Shown here piece by piece: positions 8,417 through 18,042 of a stretch of 64,000 nt of DNA. The notes under the pieces were generated by a model. It had not been told where the DNA came from and searched no databases. It was given only the letters and a program-made list of their open reading frames with translations. Numbering within the stretch: the first letter of the stretch is position 1; every line of letters begins with the position of its first letter. The stretch spans positions 124,001 through 188,000 of the forward strand of contig JADJFC010000001.1 in NCBI GenBank assembly GCA_016708785.1, given 5' to 3'. The DNA comes from Bacteroidota bacterium. Its GTDB lineage: Bacteria; Bacteroidota; Bacteroidia; AKYH767-A; 2013-40CM-41-45. The position numbers and the translations under genes are program-made.

Positions 8417-9507
8417 GTAATCGAAACCCCTATTAACCTTCCGATTCCAAAAGTTATTGCTGCTGCTGCCAAACCAAAGATGACTTGTCTAAAACCGGAA
8501 AACCATACATTCCTACCTGTGAACAATGTTATTGCTGCACCAATTAAAAACAAACCTGCTGCGCTAAATGACACACTTAACAATATGGCCTTTGTTCCTG
8601 ATGTGAACATAAAGGGTAATACAGGAATAACGGCTCCAATTGCAAATAGTATAAAAGAATATACCGCTGCTTCTACTGCCGAACCTTTCAGTTCTTCTGC
8701 ATTTATTCCCAATTCTTCTTTGACCAATACTTCATGTGCATGCTCCTTATTTTTCATAATATCGGAAGCCATTTCCATAGCCTGTTGCTCCGGAATTCCT
8801 TTCGCAATGTAAATAAGTGCCAGCTCCTTCGTTTCACCTTCCGGATTTGTTTCCAGCTCTTCCATTTCGATCTGCATTTGGTTCTCGTATAATTCCTGAG
8901 AACTTTTTACAGAGATCCATTCACCCAATGCCATAGACAATGCTCCTGCTAATAATCCGGCAAGTCCTGCAAGCAAAACACCTTCCTGCCCGGCCGATGC
9001 CCCTGCTATTCCCATGATCAAACTGAAATTGGAAACCAATCCATCGTTCCCACCTAAAACGGCTGCTCTGATCGCATTGCCACCGACTGAACGATGTGGC
9101 TTTTCAAATCTTGAAAGTTGTGCGCCGGTAACATTCTTTTCTTTTTCAAGGATGGTACGTAGTATTGTGACGTGCGATGTTTCTTTACCGGTAATTTCCT
9201 GCTTACTATTTTTCTTAGCAGTAATAATTGCATTTGAAATACCTTTTTCAGTATCCATCATTGCACCCAAAACATAATCGTAGCCAAATACTTTACCGAT
9301 CACATTTAATGTCTTTGCCCGCCAGGAAGGTTTCATCAACCCATCCAAACTAATATTTCCTTTTTTCGCAAAAGCTTCAGCATGCCCTTTTTCAATGCTG
9401 CTCATTTGAATGAAAACATTTTTAACCGCAGCATCAGATTCATGATCAGCCAGCTTCTGATAAAGAAAGGCAGCATCGATTTCTGTCTGTAAATTTTTGG
9501 TTTTCAT
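8413..9507 (-). CDS. mbfA: Ferritin-like/VIT1 membrane protein (MbfA-type iron transporter)
   Basis: Residues 1-125 form a rubrerythrin/ferritin-like domain with the expected iron ligands (E9, E23, E39/H42, E87, E109/H112). Residues about 140-364 form a VIT1/CCC1 domain with the GGNDGLVSNFSLIMG motif and five predicted membrane segments (last two near 275-330 and 340-364). MbfA proteins export ferrous iron and protect against iron or peroxide stress. The cytoplasmic loop with ELETNPEGETKELALIYIAKG is typical of VIT proteins. It is the first gene of a coupled pair with the phosphatase. No regulator of the Fur/Irr type is adjacent. Confidence 0.88.
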   Translation of the reverse strand: MKTKNLQTEIDAAFLYQKLADHESDAAVKNVFIQMSSIEKGHAEAFAKKGNISLDGLMKPSWRAKTLNVIGKVFGYDYVLGAMMDTEKGISNAIITAKKNSKQEITGKETSHVTILRTILEKEKNVTGAQLSRFEKPHRSVGGNAIRAAVLGGNDGLVSNFSLIMGIAGASAGQEGVLLAGLAGLLAGALSMALGEWISVKSSQELYENQMQIEMEELETNPEGETKELALIYIAKGIPEQQAMEMASDIMKNKEHAHEVLVKEELGINAEELKGSAVEAAVYSFILFAIGAVIPVLPFMFTSGTKAILLSVSFSAAGLFLIGAAITLFTGRNVWFSGFRQVIFGLAAAAITFGIGRLIGVSIT

Positions 9508-9550
9508 TTGAAATGTTCGAAGTTATTTTGCGGGATGAACTCGAATCAGT

Positions 9551-9592
9551 ATTCGTTGTTCGTTTTTCGTCTTTCGTTATTCGTTACTCGTT
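9551..9592. repeat. Heptamer array (TTCGT-type) overlapping the end of mqnE
   Basis: Six consecutive 7-base units (ATTCGTT, GTTCGTT, TTTCGTC, TTTCGTT, ATTCGTT, ACTCGTT). In the sense of mqnE the word is AACGAAA. The mqnE stop codon (9586-9584) lies inside the array, so its last residues come from it. The same word recurs at 62392-62440 and, inverted, at 62773-62808. Confidence 0.9.
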
Positions 9593-10711
9593 AAAAAGCG
9601 AAACGACATTATATAAAGTATCCCTCTCCACCGCTTGTCGCCCTGACTCTTTAATCAACGTTACTAATTGTTCAGTTGTCAACGCAGGATTTTGATCTTC
9701 TGCTCCGGCCATTGAATAGATCTTTGTGGTGTCATCAATTGTTCCATCCAGATCATCTACTCCAAAAGCTTGCGAGAGTTGAGCCGTACTTCGTCCGATC
9801 ATCGGCCAGTAGGCTTTTACGTGATTGAAATTATCCAGATAAATTCTTGAGACTGCATAGGTTTTCAAATCTTCGATTACTGTAACTTCGGGTGTAGACG
9901 ACATTTCATTGTCACCATTTCTGAATTTCAATGGAATGAATGTATTGAAGCCTTTTGTTTTGTCCTGTAGTTGTCGTAATCGTTCCATGTGATCGATACG
10001 ATGCGTGTAATTTTCAATATGACCATACAACATTGTCGCATTAATATGCATTCCCAGATTATGAGCCGTCTCATGGATCTTCAACCAAACATCTGACGAA
10101 CATTTATCTGCACAAATAATATTTCGAATGTCTTCATCAAAAATTTCAGCACCACCACCCGGCAATGAATCAAGTCCGGCTTCATGCATCAATTTCATTC
10201 CTTCTTCCGTACTTACTTTTGCTTTGCGGAACATGTAATCCAGTTCCACAGCAGTAAATCCTTTGATATGTAAATCGGGACGATGTGCTTTTATCTGCTT
10301 CAAAATGTCGATGAAATAATACATATCCATTTTCGGATGAACACCGCCAACGATATGCACTTCTGTTACAGGTTTTCCATCGTAGTCTTTTACCTTCTGA
10401 AGAATTTGTTCCGCACTTAACTCCCATCCTTCTTCACGATTTTTCAATGTGCGTGAATACGAACAAAATTTACATGAGAAAACGCAAATGTTTGTCGGTT
10501 CAATATGAAAGTTCCGATTGAAAAAAGTTTGATTGCCATTCTTCCGTTCACGAACATGATTTGCTAATGCACCTAAAAATCCTAAATCCCCTTTTTCAAA
10601 AAGTTGAACTCCTTCATCAAATGTTATGCGTTCTGCTTTCAGAACTTTTTGTCCAATGGACCGAAGTGAATTATCTAAGTTGGTATCTTCAAGAAGAGTG
10701 TTCAGATTCAT
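9584..10711 (-). CDS. mqnE: Aminofutalosine synthase (radical SAM)
   Basis: MqnE makes aminofutalosine from 3-[(1-carboxyvinyl)oxy]benzoate and SAM, the second step of the futalosine menaquinone pathway. The 375-residue protein has the radical-SAM cluster motif C76-x3-C80-x2-C83 inside PTNICVFSCKFCSY, the EVHIVGGVHP motif and the LDSLPGGGAEIF stretch characteristic of MqnE/MqnC/CofH proteins. The length is normal, although the last few residues (LFNE) come from the heptamer array. It stands alone here; other menaquinone genes are not in the window. A TACCTTTG promoter element lies 19 bases upstream of the start. Confidence 0.92.
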   Translation of the reverse strand: MNLNTLLEDTNLDNSLRSIGQKVLKAERITFDEGVQLFEKGDLGFLGALANHVRERKNGNQTFFNRNFHIEPTNICVFSCKFCSYSRTLKNREEGWELSAEQILQKVKDYDGKPVTEVHIVGGVHPKMDMYYFIDILKQIKAHRPDLHIKGFTAVELDYMFRKAKVSTEEGMKLMHEAGLDSLPGGGAEIFDEDIRNIICADKCSSDVWLKIHETAHNLGMHINATMLYGHIENYTHRIDHMERLRQLQDKTKGFNTFIPLKFRNGDNEMSSTPEVTVIEDLKTYAVSRIYLDNFNHVKAYWPMIGRSTAQLSQAFGVDDLDGTIDDTTKIYSMAGAEDQNPALTTEQLVTLIKESGRQAVERDTLYNVVSLFNE

Positions 10712-10729
10712 ATTTGTTTTTTAATGGCG

Positions 10730-10737
10730 CAAAGGTA
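10730..10737 (-). promoter_or_regulatory. Promoter -7 element TACCTTTG for mqnE
   Basis: On the minus strand TACCTTTG fits the Bacteroidota sigma-A consensus TAnnTTTG and leaves a short leader before the ATG at 10711. No convincing -33 TTG-type box was found at the usual spacing. Confidence 0.5.
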
Positions 10738-10908
10738 AGGTATTCATTGATTTTATTCATTTCCCGGCAAAGAAAAAGCTATTTTGCTTAACCATATCCT
10801 ACTAAAAAAAGCGATAAAAATCATTAAATTCTGACTTTCGCCTGACATTCAAAGCGCAATTCTACCGTTTTTTCGATTAATATTGTATTACACTAAACCG
10901 ATGACTGT

Positions 10909-11604
10909 ATGATCCGTATTTTGCTAGTAGAAGATGAAGAGCATTTACAAGAGGCTATTAAGCTGAATCTTGAATTAGAAGGATATAAAGTCGTTGCTGT
11001 TGGCAATGGTATTGATGCCGTAAAGGTCTTTAAACAAGAGCGATTCAATCTGGTTGTCCTCGACGTAATGCTACCTGAACTCGATGGCTTTGGAGTTTGT
11101 GAAGCGATACGTCTCCACAATTCATCAGTACCCATACTTTTCCTTTCTGCAAAGAATACCAGTGAAGATAAGATCCTCGGGTTAAAACGCGGAGCAGATG
11201 ATTATATGACGAAACCTTTCAATCTGGAAGAGTTTCTGCTTCGTGTTCATGCTCTGGTAAAACGCGGACTTTCTATTGAAGAGAAAAAAGAGATGAATGA
11301 TGTTTTCAGGTTTGAAGGAAATGAAGTGAACTTTCTGACTTTTGAAATTTTAGGCAAGGACAAAAAACAAATTCGTTTGACCAAGAAAGAGATTGCACTT
11401 TTAAAATTACTGATAGAAAGACGAAATGAAGTTGTTTCCAGAGAACAAATTCTGGAAACGGTATGGGGTTATGACATCTATCCGTCTACTCGTACAGTCG
11501 ATAATTTCATTCTTGCGTTCCGAAAATACTTTGAAGTAGACCCTAAAATTCCTCAGTATTTTTTCTCTGTAAGGGGCGTCGGATACAAATTTGTCTGCAA
11601 ATAA
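10909..11604 (+). CDS. OmpR/PhoB-type response regulator, orphan
   Basis: The receiver domain (residues 1-120) has the acidic pair E8-D9/E10, phospho-acceptor D52 (VVLDVMLPELDG), S80 and K102 (MTKPF). The C-terminal winged helix (about 130-231) has the expected recognition region (SREQILETVWGYDIYPSTRTVDNFI) and ends RGVGYKF. No histidine kinase is adjacent on either side. The next gene downstream, a secreted metalloprotease on the same strand, starts 110 bases later and may be a target, but this is only positional inference. Confidence 0.9.
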   Translation: MIRILLVEDEEHLQEAIKLNLELEGYKVVAVGNGIDAVKVFKQERFNLVVLDVMLPELDGFGVCEAIRLHNSSVPILFLSAKNTSEDKILGLKRGADDYMTKPFNLEEFLLRVHALVKRGLSIEEKKEMNDVFRFEGNEVNFLTFEILGKDKKQIRLTKKEIALLKLLIERRNEVVSREQILETVWGYDIYPSTRTVDNFILAFRKYFEVDPKIPQYFFSVRGVGYKFVCK

Positions 11605-11714
11605 GCGGGAAGTTGCGGTAAAGACAAGCTAAAATGAGGAAAACTTCACATTTCCCTCAAAGATTACTTTTATTATTGTGACACTAAAATAATCACCTAA
11701 ACAACATAAAAAAA

Positions 11715-14201
11715 ATGATGAAAAAACTACTAGCAATCAGCTTTGGATTATTCTTTTCCATTCTGGCAAATGCAAGTAATCCAACGCAAAGAAATTGCGG
11801 TACAATGGATAATCTTGCCCGACTTCAAGCGGAAGATCCGGGTCTGGCGACGAGAATGCAGCAAATTGAAAGCATGACCAATGCTTATTTAGCTGTTCAC
11901 AAAAATCAGAATACAACAAATACAGTAATTACTATTCCTGTTGTCTTCCACATTGTGTATAATGGTTCTACACAAAACATTTCAGATGCACAATGTATCG
12001 CTCAATTGAATCAATTGAATTTAGATTTTGCACGATTGAATTCTGATGCATCTAATACACCTTCCGTTTGGCAAGGTATTTCAGCAAATACAAACATTCA
12101 ATTCTGTCTGGCACAACGAACACCAACAGGTGCAGCTACTACAGGAATTGAACGTCGTTCAACAACATTAACTTCATTTTCAACTAACGACAATGTAAAA
12201 CGTACTGCAAATGGTGGTATGGATGCATGGCCGGCTTCAAGTTACCTGAACATCTGGTCATGTAATATAAGTGGTGGCGTATTAGGCTACGCACAATTTC
12301 CCGGCGGTTCTGCTGCTACTGATGGTGTCGTTTTACTTTATTCATCAATTGGAAGTATGACAAGTCCGGGTACCGCATCTCCTTATCATTTAGGTAGAAC
12401 AGCAACTCACGAAGTGGGTCACTGGTTAAACCTTTATCATATTTGGGGCGACGATGGTACAGCATGTTCAGGTTCTGACAATTGCTCTGACACTCCGAAC
12501 CAAGCCGGCGAAAACTATGGTACTCCGGCTTTCCCAAGAACTGACGGATGTGCTACTGCATCTCCTGGCGTAATGTTTATGAACTACATGGATTACACTG
12601 ACGATGCTGCAATGAATATGTTTACAGCAGGTCAATCGGCTCGTATCAATTCATTATTCGGAACCGGTGGTTCTCGCGTTGGGTTACTTACTTCTTTAGG
12701 TTGCCAGGCTCCTTCAACAACATGCGGAACTCCAACCGGCAATGCAACTTCTTCAATCACAACTACAGGTGCAACATTGAGTTGGTCAGCAGTTTCAGGT
12801 GCTACCAGCTATAACGTTCAATACAAATTAGCAAGTGCATCTACATACACTTCAGTTTCTACCGCTTCGACTTCATATGCCTTAACAGGACTTGCAAGCG
12901 GAACTGCTTACAATTGGATGGTAAATGCAGTTTGTGCAAGTGGTACTAGCTCTAATTCTACTGTGAGTAATTTCACTACTACTGCTGTAGCAACTTGCGG
13001 TACTCCATCAGGAAATGCGACATCATCAATTACAACTACAGGCGCAACCTTTAGCTGGACTGCGGTTTCAGGAGCAACAAACTATAATGTACAATACAAA
13101 TTGGCAAGTGCCGCAACTTATACTTCAGTTTCAACTGCTTCAACTTCTTATGCATTAACAGGACTCGCAAGCGGAACTGCTTACAATTGGAGAGTGAGTG
13201 CTGTTTGTGCAAGTGGAACAAGTGCTAACTCTACAGTTCTTAACTTCACGACTACCTCTGTAGTGTCATGTGGGACACCAACTGGACTTACTTCTTCAAG
13301 TATTACTACAACAGGAGTAACTTTAGGCTGGACAGCAGTAAGTGGTGCAACAAGCTATAACGTTCAATACAGATTAAGTTCATCGGGAACTTGGACAACA
13401 ACTACATCTACTACAAATTCTAAGAATTTGATTGGACTTACAAGTGCTTCTGCTTATACATTCCAGATTCAAGCGGTTTGTGCAAGTGGTTCAAGTGCGT
13501 ATTCATCTACGGCTACCTTCACTACACTTACTTCTACTTCTACTTGCAGCGATATTTACGAGTCTAACAATACATCAGGAACTGCAAAAACAATTACCAC
13601 AAATACTGACATCACTGCTATGATCGGAAGCTCTACTGACAACGATTATTTCAAATTCACAACAACATCTCCAAATACGAAGATCAAGATCGTTCTTTCA
13701 AATCTTCCATTTGACTATGATGTTCGTTTGTACAACTCCAATATGACGCAGTTGAGTATTTCACAAAAAGGTGGAACAACATCAGAGACGATTATCCGTA
13801 ATACTACAACAGCCGCTACATATTATATTCGTGTATATGGCTACAATGGCGTTTTCAGCACAACAAGCTGCTATAACCTTCGTGTAAATGTAGGTAGCAC
13901 AAACTACCGTTCTTCTGAAGATCTGACTACCGAGATCGCAACTCCAATCTTTAATGACTTCACAGTTTATCCAAATCCTACTCATGGTGAAGTAAACGTT
14001 GGATTCAGTTCATTGAAAAATGAAACCATTACGGTTCGCATCTTTGACATGGTTGGAAAAACTATCCTTACCAATCAGATCGGTGTCGATCAAGGTGACA
14101 ATAAATTCAGCTTCGATTTAGCTAACCTTACAAAAGGTATCTATTTCGTAGAATTAAACAACTCATCTGAACGCTTAGTTAAAAAGCTGATCATAGAGTA
14201 A
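11715..14201 (+). CDS. Secreted M43 (pappalysin-like) metalloprotease with three FnIII, PPC and T9SS sorting domains
   Basis: A signal peptide (residues 1-20) precedes a peptidase domain with the zinc motif HEVGHWLNLYH (H232, E233, H236, H242) and a Met-turn at M292 (NYMDY), placing it in the M43 cytophagalysin/pappalysin group. Then come three fibronectin-III domains (about 337-427, 428-518, 519-606), a pre-peptidase C-terminal domain (about 611-705, starting CSDIYESNNT) and a type A T9SS sorting domain (about 745-828, VYPNPTHGEVNV, ending VKKLIIE). FnIII 1 and 2 are almost identical over 91 residues, pointing to recent duplication. It acts outside the cell or on the surface and probably degrades proteins. 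A terminator hairpin follows. Confidence 0.93.
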   Translation: MMKKLLAISFGLFFSILANASNPTQRNCGTMDNLARLQAEDPGLATRMQQIESMTNAYLAVHKNQNTTNTVITIPVVFHIVYNGSTQNISDAQCIAQLNQLNLDFARLNSDASNTPSVWQGISANTNIQFCLAQRTPTGAATTGIERRSTTLTSFSTNDNVKRTANGGMDAWPASSYLNIWSCNISGGVLGYAQFPGGSAATDGVVLLYSSIGSMTSPGTASPYHLGRTATHEVGHWLNLYHIWGDDGTACSGSDNCSDTPNQAGENYGTPAFPRTDGCATASPGVMFMNYMDYTDDAAMNMFTAGQSARINSLFGTGGSRVGLLTSLGCQAPSTTCGTPTGNATSSITTTGATLSWSAVSGATSYNVQYKLASASTYTSVSTASTSYALTGLASGTAYNWMVNAVCASGTSSNSTVSNFTTTAVATCGTPSGNATSSITTTGATFSWTAVSGATNYNVQYKLASAATYTSVSTASTSYALTGLASGTAYNWRVSAVCASGTSANSTVLNFTTTSVVSCGTPTGLTSSSITTTGVTLGWTAVSGATSYNVQYRLSSSGTWTTTTSTTNSKNLIGLTSASAYTFQIQAVCASGSSAYSSTATFTTLTSTSTCSDIYESNNTSGTAKTITTNTDITAMIGSSTDNDYFKFTTTSPNTKIKIVLSNLPFDYDVRLYNSNMTQLSISQKGGTTSETIIRNTTTAATYYIRVYGYNGVFSTTSCYNLRVNVGSTNYRSSEDLTTEIATPIFNDFTVYPNPTHGEVNVGFSSLKNETITVRIFDMVGKTILTNQIGVDQGDNKFSFDLANLTKGIYFVELNNSSERLVKKLIIE
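12723..13268 (+). repeat. Tandem duplication of a 273-base FnIII unit
   Basis: Units 12723-12995 and 12996-13268 encode nearly identical 91-residue FnIII domains, each beginning CGTP(T/S)GNATSSITTTGAT. A third, more diverged copy follows at 13269. Confidence 0.9.
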
Positions 14202-14211
14202 TTTAACATCT

Positions 14212-14250
14212 ACCTCAATAAAAAAGCCATCTCGTTGAGGTGGCTTTTTT
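14212..14250 (+). terminator. Intrinsic terminator after the metalloprotease gene
   Basis: AAAAAGCCA (14221-14229) pairs with TGGCTTTTT (14241-14249) and is followed by a long T-run. ACCTCAA (14212-14218) can alternatively pair with TTGAGGT (14235-14241), which would compete with the main stem; this may be chance. Confidence 0.85.
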
Positions 14251-14353
14251 TTTTATTGATTTCGGATGCGAAATAAGCATTGCATTGCGGATTGCGGATT
14301 TAGCATCCTGGCAACTGTCTGAATAGTGTTTCGAATTACGATTCACGAAATTA

Positions 14354-14785
14354 CTACTTACTTTTTCCCGTTGGAATAATAAAATCAATCGGTAATATAT
14401 ACTGAACCTTTACCGGCTTTCCGGAAATAGTACCCGGCTTCCATGGTGGCATTTGATTTACTACTCTCAAGGCTTCATTATCGAGCTCAGGAGACACGCC
14501 ACTCAGGACTTTAGCATCAGTTATCTTTCCGTTATCCGTCACATTAAAACTAATGTAAACCTTGCCGGAGACCTTTTCTTTTCTAGCCTTTTCAGGGAAC
14601 ACAAGATTTCTCCTCAAAAATGCTTGAAGACTATCATTCCCGCCCGGAAATTCCGCCTGCTCTTGCACGACAGTCAGTCCAAATCCGGCCTTCACTCCTC
14701 CTTTTGTTTCACCGGAATTATCCTGTGCAATGACCATAGAGGAAATAGCAAAAAACAACGTTATTGAAAGAAGTGATTTTTTCAT
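14354..14785 (-). CDS. Periplasmic TonB C-terminal domain protein
   Basis: The 143-residue protein has a signal peptide (1-20, ending VIAQ) and a TonB C-terminal domain (about 45-137): EFPGGNDSLQAFLRRNLVFPEKA, then GKVYISFNVTDNGKITDAKVLSG and MPPWKPGTISGKPV. It lacks the N-terminal membrane anchor and proline-rich linker of true TonB. Such stand-alone TonB-C proteins are common in Bacteroidota and their role is uncertain. It is expressed alone, downstream of and co-directional with the YkgJ-type gene, from which a terminator separates it. Confidence 0.8.
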   Translation of the reverse strand: MKKSLLSITLFFAISSMVIAQDNSGETKGGVKAGFGLTVVQEQAEFPGGNDSLQAFLRRNLVFPEKARKEKVSGKVYISFNVTDNGKITDAKVLSGVSPELDNEALRVVNQMPPWKPGTISGKPVKVQYILPIDFIIPTGKSK

Positions 14786-14817
14786 ATTGTGAAGTTAAGG
14801 ATTTATCTAAAACAACA

Positions 14818-14846
14818 AAGCCGCCTGATCAAGTAATCAGGCAGCA
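14818..14846 (-). terminator. Intrinsic terminator after the YkgJ-type gene
   Basis: On the minus strand GCCTGAT and ATCAGGC (plus-strand 14836-14842 and 14823-14829) form a stem extended by GC-rich flanks, followed by TTTGTTGTTTT, 15 bases after the TAA at 14863-14861. Confidence 0.75.
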
Positions 14847-14860
14847 AACTTAGGCTTTAA

Positions 14861-15471
14861 TTATGCGTCTTTTGCAGAAACATTCATCTTTCCTTTTTTA
14901 ATAACTCTATCGTACATGTTTTCTACAACGTACATCGTTATTGGACAGTATTCAATATTTTGAATATGCGTATCAGGAATGAATTGCTTGAAATCACGGC
15001 TTTGCGTATGCGGGAAACCACTACAATCTTTCGGACGCACAGGATATATTGCACATTTATTGTCTTTCTTTAAAAACTGACATGGTTGCTTTACATTCAT
15101 ATAATCGCCTGTCTTGTCTTTCTCAAGATACTTTTCATGATACTGATGTACACTCATTCCTAAATGCTTTGAAATTCGCTTTACATCCGTTTTCGTATAT
15201 GTTGGCGTCATCGTTTTACAACAATTTGCACATGACAAACAATCAATTGCTTTGAACGCTTTTTGTTCAATCCTAATGCTAGTCCGTTTACTCCTCTGAT
15301 TCCGGATTTACCCTTGTCAATACTTCTCAAGAACTTTACATACTCTTTCTTATTCTTTTTGAATGACTTTTTCATGTATTTGATCGGTTCTTTGATCTTT
15401 GGTTGCAAATACATGGGTAATTCAGTTGTAGTCTTTTTTTTCGTCACTGTGGACTTGATTGTCTTGGCCAT
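14861..15471 (-). CDS. YkgJ-family CxxxCxxCC protein, split by a frameshift
   Basis: Two overlapping frames make one gene. The first (ATG 15471) encodes a Lys-rich N-terminus through residue about 68 (NGLALGLNKK). The second gives AFKAIDCLSCANCCKTMTP, the Fe-S or zinc-binding Cys cluster of the family, then QPCQFLKKDNKCAIYPVRPKDC, the second Cys set, and ends at 14861. The junction is an A5 run in the gene sense (T5 at 15260-15264). One more A joins the frames seamlessly, and a -1 slip on C AAA AAG would do the same. The function of the family is not settled; a metal- or Fe-S-binding cytoplasmic protein is likely. Its own terminator follows. Confidence 0.8.
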
Positions 15472-15574
15472 TTTAAATTTTTGGGTTATTCGTACGCAAA
15501 TATAATTTTACTTTCTTATCTATACCATGTTAATCCAATAAAATCGCTCCGCTGATAACAATAATATCAATATG

Positions 15575-18042
15575 TTATCTGGAGAGATCTATTTTAGAAC
15601 CAATCATGATTCCTACACTACCCTGCTTTCCATCTTTAATTGATGTAAATACCTCAAATCTCAATAATCCGATCTTTTCAAATCCGGCACTAAATTCCAT
15701 GTAATTATTCAGTAAGTCGGTCTGCAAATAATGAAATCCTACGATCTCCTTCAATTTCATTTTCCTGATCAAAGGAATTTTATTCAGGAAAAATCCACCG
15801 AAATTTTGTTCTGCATGAACCTCAAATCCGTAATCACTCGTGCTATAATCGTAGTAAGGTAAATTTTAAATTCTTCCAGATTAAATGATGACAAGAAGGT
15901 CTTATTACCGTTGAAATGAATATAATCAGCTACGTAAAGAGATTTTGCAGCCAACATTTTCCGATAAGTGACTTTATAATTCAACCTGCCAAGTAGTCCA
16001 ACATCCATATCATCGTCTACCTGTAATTTCAAGTGATCAAAGTCAACGTCACTTCCGCCAAAATCAAATCCTTTTCGGTAAAAAACCCTAAGCGTTGGAT
16101 ACTTTGTCCCAATATTATACTTCGCTTCCGGTCTGCTTATGAATTTTTGTCCAAACCGTATTCTTGTCTGCAACTCAACGATGAATGCCTCATGGTCAGG
16201 GAAACCAACTTCCGATGCTTCAATTACCGTAGGAGTGTTAGATGTATACTCTCTTCCCTCGACATCATTGAAGGTATAATTCGATGTGTTTGATAATCGC
16301 TCCCTTTGCGCATAAGTAACTTCCCATCGCCAATCAAGCCCATTAGTAATCTCACTTCGATACAAAAATGTTGCATATCGTTTCTCATAGAGCTTCATAT
16401 AATTCTTTTCAGCCATCAAGGAGTAAAGTGAATTGATCAATGGCGAAATGGGGTCAATTGGATTAAACTGCTGAACAGCTGTTCCAAAATCAACTGCCAC
16501 TACTGAATGATTTATTTTACTGTAAACATAGGTGATCATGGCATTTGCATTCCAATGGGTGTTTGAAAATCCATATCTAACACTTGGTTTAATGGTCAAC
16601 TTTTTAGCCTCTTCTTCACCATAAGCCTGGGTAAACGTACCTTCTAATCGAGTATACCAACCTTCAACAGTATTAAATCCGGTTTCAGTTATTGGCGATG
16701 CTATTTCTAAAGATCGATGCATGTAGGAGTTATCCCAATTATAACCTCTGATCAATGCTCCAACTTTAAATTTATTATTTACATGATCAACAGAATCCAA
16801 ATATGGTTTCGATTCCTTCACAACTCTCGAGCTATCTCTTCTGTGGTAATCCAGTGACTCATCATTAGTAAGTGGAATTGGCCTGACGGTTTCCCAATAC
16901 GAAGAATCTTTTTTATTCGCACCTGCATTCACTTTCATTACTTCTCCCTTGGCAAAGCCTTCCGCTTTAACTCCTTCAATCAAATAATTATTGAACACTC
17001 CTATCACAACTCCATTTCCCTCGAAACCAAGAAAACTGAAACTATAACTTAATTGATGATTAAATGGTAAAATTTTATCTCCATCAATTTTAATAAATGA
17101 CTCACGCACTCTGAACGTGTCAATGAATTCCATTTGTTGATCCTTCGTTATGTAAAGATCAGCACTGTGAATGTACCAGTCATCGTCAGCAATATAAATT
17201 GTTCCTGCAAAAACAGGATCTGTTTTTCTTTTCGGAATAACTGAGATCTTATTGATCGTTTTTCCGTTTTCAATAAATGTTCCTTCGAGACGATATTTAT
17301 AGGAGAACATTGCATTTGCACTGATTGGCGAAACAATTCCTCTAGGTGTTATGGACGTAAGATCAACAAGGTTATCGTAAAAATTAATTAATACATCCGA
17401 AGACTGATTAAAACTATATGTCCTGGCAGAACCACTTACCTTGCTGCTGATCATTTCTTCCTTGAAATTACTCGGATATTTATAAAACAAATGAGAGATC
17501 GATTCGCTCAGGTAAAACATCTTAGTAGTAGTATCCATGAATTCATTCACATCAACTTTTTCACCCATAAAAGATTTCGGATGATCCGTTAACTTTTGAG
17601 TTGACTTTACATAGGCATCACAAGCATATTCTTTCACCTGATCACGGTAGAATTTTCTTTTCTTCTGCGCATTTCTAATTACGGCATACGCAGGATCTTC
17701 AGCATCGGCTTTTATTACAACAGTCTTAAGATTTACTGCTTCAAGATTCAACTGCATATTGAGCACTAAATGTGAAGTTCCTACATCAACCTTCTGCACT
17801 TTCGCAGTATAACCGATCATTTTATAGGTCAGTTCATAGGTGCCGGGCTTTAATTCTAACTTGTAATTCCCCTCAATATTGGCAGTTGTACCAATACTTG
17901 TTCCTGCAATGAATACACTTACAAATGGAAGTGGTTGATTTTTCTCATCTACGACACTGCCGGAAATTGTCGTCGCTGAAGACTCTGTCGACATTAAGAT
18001 AACAAGTAAAAATAAAAGACTTTTAACTATCGATTTCGCCAT
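15575..18042 (-). CDS. DUF5686 / carboxypeptidase-regulatory-like outer-membrane protein, frameshifted near the C-terminus
   Basis: The start is ATG 18042 (MAKSIVKSLLFLLVILMS, signal peptide), overlapping the end of the GT4 gene by 20 bases. Residues about 27-110 are a carboxypeptidase-regulatory-like beta-sandwich (SGSVVDEKNQPLPFVSVFIAGTSIGT...), followed by the DUF5686 region of about 650 residues, probably an outer-membrane barrel. The frame stops at 15784, but adding one A at the A4 run (15864-15867) continues as KNLPYYDYSTSDYGFEVHA and reaches KMKLKEIVGFHYLQ and the usual family ending at 15575. The family is outer-membrane associated and of unknown role. It is the last gene of the envelope operon starting at 20675. 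Confidence 0.82.

Noticed and set aside
11715..14201. Regulator at 10909 as proven controller of the protease
   Set aside because: Only adjacency supports it; no operator or direct repeat was identified between the genes.
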